The notes below the pieces were generated by a model that ran no database searches, was not told the origin of the DNA, and saw only the letters and a program-made list of their open reading frames with translations. 64,000 bases of DNA. Source: Betaproteobacteria bacterium. Its GTDB lineage: Bacteria > Pseudomonadota > Gammaproteobacteria > Burkholderiales > Burkholderiaceae_C. The stretch covers positions 620,001 through 684,000 of the forward strand of contig JADJWD010000002.1 of assembly GCA_016716535.1 (NCBI GenBank), given 5' to 3'. Of this stretch, positions 61,827 to 64,000 are shown piece after piece. The translations under genes were made by a program, and so were the position numbers. Position 1 is the stretch's first letter; each line of letters opens with the position of its first letter.

Positions 61827-62927
61827 ATGCACTTCGCGCCCGGCGGCGCGCCGCGCAAAGGCCGCGGCACGACCTGGGCGATCGAACACCGCTTCACGCG
61901 CCAGGCGCATGAGGCGTTCGACGACGGCTGGGGCACGCTCGACGATGAGTTGCAGCAGGCCGCCGATGAGGCATCAGGCCCGGCGACGCAGATCATCGAA
62001 GAGCACGTCAAGTCGATCCTCACCGGCAACGACTCGCCCGACATCGGCTTCGACCTCTCGATCAACCCGTACCGCGGCTGCGAGCACGGCTGCATCTACT
62101 GCTACGCGCGGCCCACGCACAGCTACCTGAACCTGTCGCCCGGCGTCGACTTCGAGACGCGCATCGTCGCCAAGGTCAATGCCGCCGAGCGGCTGCGCGA
62201 GGCGCTGCGGGCACCTGGCTACACGCCGCTGATGCTGAACATCGGCTCCGCGACCGACGCCTACCAGCCGGCGGAAAGGCGGCTTGGCATCACGCGCGCG
62301 GTGATCGAGGTGCTGGCCGAGACGAACCACCCGTTCTCGCTGATCACCAAGTCGGCGCTCGTCGAGCGCGACCTCGACCTGATCGCGCCGATGGCCGCGC
62401 GCGGGCTCGTTGCGGTGTACCTGTCGATCACGACGCTCGACGCGACGCTGGCACGCAAGCTCGAGCCGCGCGCCGCCGCGCCGCACCGGCGGCTGCGCAC
62501 GCTGCGCGCGTTGGCCGAGGCCGGCGTGCCGGTGGGCGTCAGCGTCTCGCCATTGATCCCGTTCGTCAACGAGCCCGAACTCGAGCGCGTGCTCGAAGCG
62601 GCGCGCGACGCCGGCGCAACGCGCGCCTTCAGCATCGTGCTGCGCCTGCCGTGGGAGGTGAGCCCGCTGTTCCAGCAGTGGCTCGCGCAGCACCTGCCTG
62701 ATCGCGCAGCGCGCGTGATGGCGCGGGTGCGCGAGATGCGGGGCGGCCGCGACTACGACGCGAAGTTCGGCACCCGGATGACCGGCACCGGCACCTGGGC
62801 GCAACTCGTGCGCCAGCGCTTCGAGAAGGCGTGCGCGCGGCTGGGCCTGAACCGTGAACGGCACGAGCTCGACCTGACGCACTTCAGGCCGCCGGAGGCG
62901 AACCCCGCGCAGGGGCGCTTGTTCTGA
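61827..62927 (+). CDS. PA0069-family radical SAM protein, SOS-controlled
   Basis: 366 residues. The cluster motif CxxxCxxC is Cys85, Cys89 and Cys92 in GCEHGCIYCYARPTHSY. The N-terminus KGRGTTWAIEHRF and HEAFDDGW, and the ITKSALVERDLDLI segment, are characteristic of the PA0069/SplB-like group. Spore photoproduct lyase is a distant relative, so a DNA-repair role is plausible but unproven. ATG 61827 is preferred, as the in-frame ATG at 61767 sits on the LexA box with no room for a ribosome site; the latter would add 20 Pro/Ser-rich residues. Confidence 0.88.
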   Translation: MHFAPGGAPRKGRGTTWAIEHRFTRQAHEAFDDGWGTLDDELQQAADEASGPATQIIEEHVKSILTGNDSPDIGFDLSINPYRGCEHGCIYCYARPTHSYLNLSPGVDFETRIVAKVNAAERLREALRAPGYTPLMLNIGSATDAYQPAERRLGITRAVIEVLAETNHPFSLITKSALVERDLDLIAPMAARGLVAVYLSITTLDATLARKLEPRAAAPHRRLRTLRALAEAGVPVGVSVSPLIPFVNEPELERVLEAARDAGATRAFSIVLRLPWEVSPLFQQWLAQHLPDRAARVMARVREMRGGRDYDAKFGTRMTGTGTWAQLVRQRFEKACARLGLNRERHELDLTHFRPPEANPAQGRLF

Positions 62928-62948
62928 CCGGCCAGTCAGCCGGTCTTC
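62926..62948. terminator. Possible shared terminator between convergent genes
   Basis: GACCGGC (62926-62932) pairs perfectly with GCCGGTC (62939-62945) around CAGTCA, between the ends of the radical SAM gene and dnaJ. The T content after it is low (TTCC), so efficiency is uncertain. Confidence 0.45.
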
Positions 62949-62985
62949 CGCTCGACGGCGCCGCGCCGGCACGAACTGCGCCGCG

Positions 62986-64000
62986 CTACTTGAACAGGTC
63001 CTTCACCCGGTCGGTCCAGCTCTTCGCATTCGGCGAATGCCGTTCGCCGGCCTTGCGGAAGCTCTCGTCGAGCTCGCGCATCAGCTTCTTCTGGTGCTCG
63101 GTCAGCTTGACCGGCGTCTCGACGGTGACGTGGCAATAGAGATCGCCCGGGTAGCTCGAGCGCAGCCCCTTGATGCCCTTGCCGCGCAGGCGGAAGGTCT
63201 TGCCGTGCTGCGTGCCTTCCGGCAACTCGATCTCGGCCTTGTGGCCGCCGAGCACCGGCACCTCGATGCCGCCGCCCAGCGCCGCCGTCGTCAGCCCCAC
63301 CGGCACGGTGCAGTGCAGGTCGTCGCCGTCGCGCTCGAAGATCTCGTGCTGCTTGACGCGGATCTCGATGTAGAGGTCGCCCGGCGGCCCGCCGTTGGTG
63401 CCCGGCTCGCCGTTGCCGGCCGAGCGGATGCGCATGCCTTCGTTGATTCCGGCGGGGATCTTCACCTCCAGCGTCTTCTGCTTCTTGATCTTGCCGGCAC
63501 CGTGGCACGCGGGGCACGGCTCGGGGATCACCTTGCCGCTGCCGCGGCACTGCGGGCAGGTCTGCTGGATGCTGAAGAAGCCCTGGCGCAAGTGCACGGT
63601 GCCGGTGCCGGTGCAGGTGCCGCAGGTCTTCGGGCTCGTGCCGGGCTTGGCGCCGCTGCCCTTGCAGGTGTCACAGTTCTCCCAGGTCGGCACGCGAATT
63701 TGCGTTTCCTTGCCGAAGGCCGCCTCCTCGAGCGTGATCTCCATCGCGTAGCTGAGGTCGCTGCCGCGGTAGACCTGCTGGCCGCCGCCGCCGCGCCGGC
63801 CGCCGCCTGCGCCGCCGCCGAAGATGTCGCCGAAGATGTCGCCGAAGGCCTCGGCGAAGCCGCCGAAGCCCTTCGGGCCCCGGGCCGCCGCGGCCCATGC
63901 CCATGTTCGGGTCGACGCCGGCGTGGCCGTACTGGTCGTACGCAGCGCGCTTGCCCGAGTCGGAGAGCATCTCGTAGGCCTCCTTGGCCTCCTTGAACTT
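62986..64000 (-). CDS. dnaJ: Chaperone DnaJ, 5' end beyond the window and frameshifted
   Basis: The Hsp40 co-chaperone of DnaK. The frame entering at the right edge encodes the end of the J domain (KEAYEMLSDSGKRAAYDQYGHAG), and the HPD motif would lie outside. A Gly/Phe region follows. At 63869-63871 one extra base shifts the frame: GPGPEG should continue FGGFAEAFGDIFGDIFGGG, found one frame over. Downstream, four zinc-binding CxxCxGxG repeats (CDTCKGSG, CGTCTGTG, CPQCRGSG, CPACHGAG) and the C-terminal substrate domains are complete to the stop at 62986. grpE-dnaK probably lie upstream outside. A sequencing error is likely. Confidence 0.92.
   Translation of the reverse strand, partial: SSRRPRRPTRCSPTRASALRTTSTATPASTRTWAWAAAARGPKGFGGFAEAFGDIFGDIFGGGAGGGRRGGGGQQVYRGSDLSYAMEITLEEAAFGKETQIRVPTWENCDTCKGSGAKPGTSPKTCGTCTGTGTVHLRQGFFSIQQTCPQCRGSGKVIPEPCPACHGAGKIKKQKTLEVKIPAGINEGMRIRSAGNGEPGTNGGPPGDLYIEIRVKQHEIFERDGDDLHCTVPVGLTTAALGGGIEVPVLGGHKAEIELPEGTQHGKTFRLRGKGIKGLRSSYPGDLYCHVTVETPVKLTEHQKKLMRELDESFRKAGERHSPNAKSWTDRVKDLFK

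Overview
This 64 kb window is a very GC-rich chromosomal segment of a betaproteobacterium. Gene content and order point to the Burkholderiales, and the protein style resembles the Rubrivivax/Leptothrix/Methylibium-like group. Supporting signs are the order ndk-rlmN-pilW-rodZ-ispG-hisS-yfgM-bamB-der-hfq-hflX-hflK-hflC, the presence of hisZ, the divergent ppsR/ppsA pair, and many TAGAAT/TACAAT-like -10 elements. Species assignment is inference. No insertion sequence, prophage, integrase, CRISPR array or rRNA gene was seen. Almost all DNA is coding. The longest gene-free stretches are 290 bp (before the DUF4212/symporter pair) and 254 bp (before rpsB).

Layout. 1-19.5 kb (+) is a dense housekeeping run: the end of a probable scpB, rluB, ndk, rlmN, pilW, rodZ, ispG, hisS, yfgM, bamB, der, hfq, hflX, hflK, hflC, a DUF2065 gene, hisZ, purA and a phosphoribosyltransferase. 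It closes at a strong two-way hairpin facing a tRNA-Leu(CAG) on the minus strand. Next come rnr (+) and a minus-strand dadA-nnr-GNAT operon. 25.5-40.9 kb (+) is the classic rpsB-tsf-pyrH-frr-uppS-cdsA-dxr-rseP-bamA-skp-lpxD-fabZ-lpxA-lpxB-rnhB-rRNA methyltransferase block, covering translation, isoprenoid/phospholipid synthesis, lipid A and outer membrane assembly. ppsR and ppsA then diverge from a shared control region.

44.4-58.3 kb is the most unusual region, a signalling and transport island. On the minus strand are a small protein of unknown function, a DEDDh 3'-5' exonuclease, and a cNMP/CBS/DUF294 nucleotidyltransferase. On the plus strand are three small uncharacterised genes, a sodium/solute-symporter-fused histidine kinase, a receiver-only response regulator, a membrane PAS/degenerate-kinase protein fused to a second DEDDh exonuclease, a second DUF294 nucleotidyltransferase, and a DUF4212 + VC_2705-type symporter pair. 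The exonuclease + DUF294 pair therefore occurs twice, with the sensory part on the nucleotidyltransferase in one copy and on the exonuclease in the other. The symporter also carries a textbook EF-hand loop.

58.5-64 kb holds rpsF-priB-rpsR-rplI behind a structured leader resembling an S6:S18 autoregulatory element, then dnaB, a PA0069-type radical SAM gene under a near-consensus LexA box, and the 3' part of dnaJ (-) at the window edge.

Two conserved genes, pyrH and dnaJ, each contain one apparent extra G in an AAGGG context that breaks the frame. Sequencing error is the likeliest cause. The GNAT gene has a clean in-frame loss of its acetyl-CoA-binding core.
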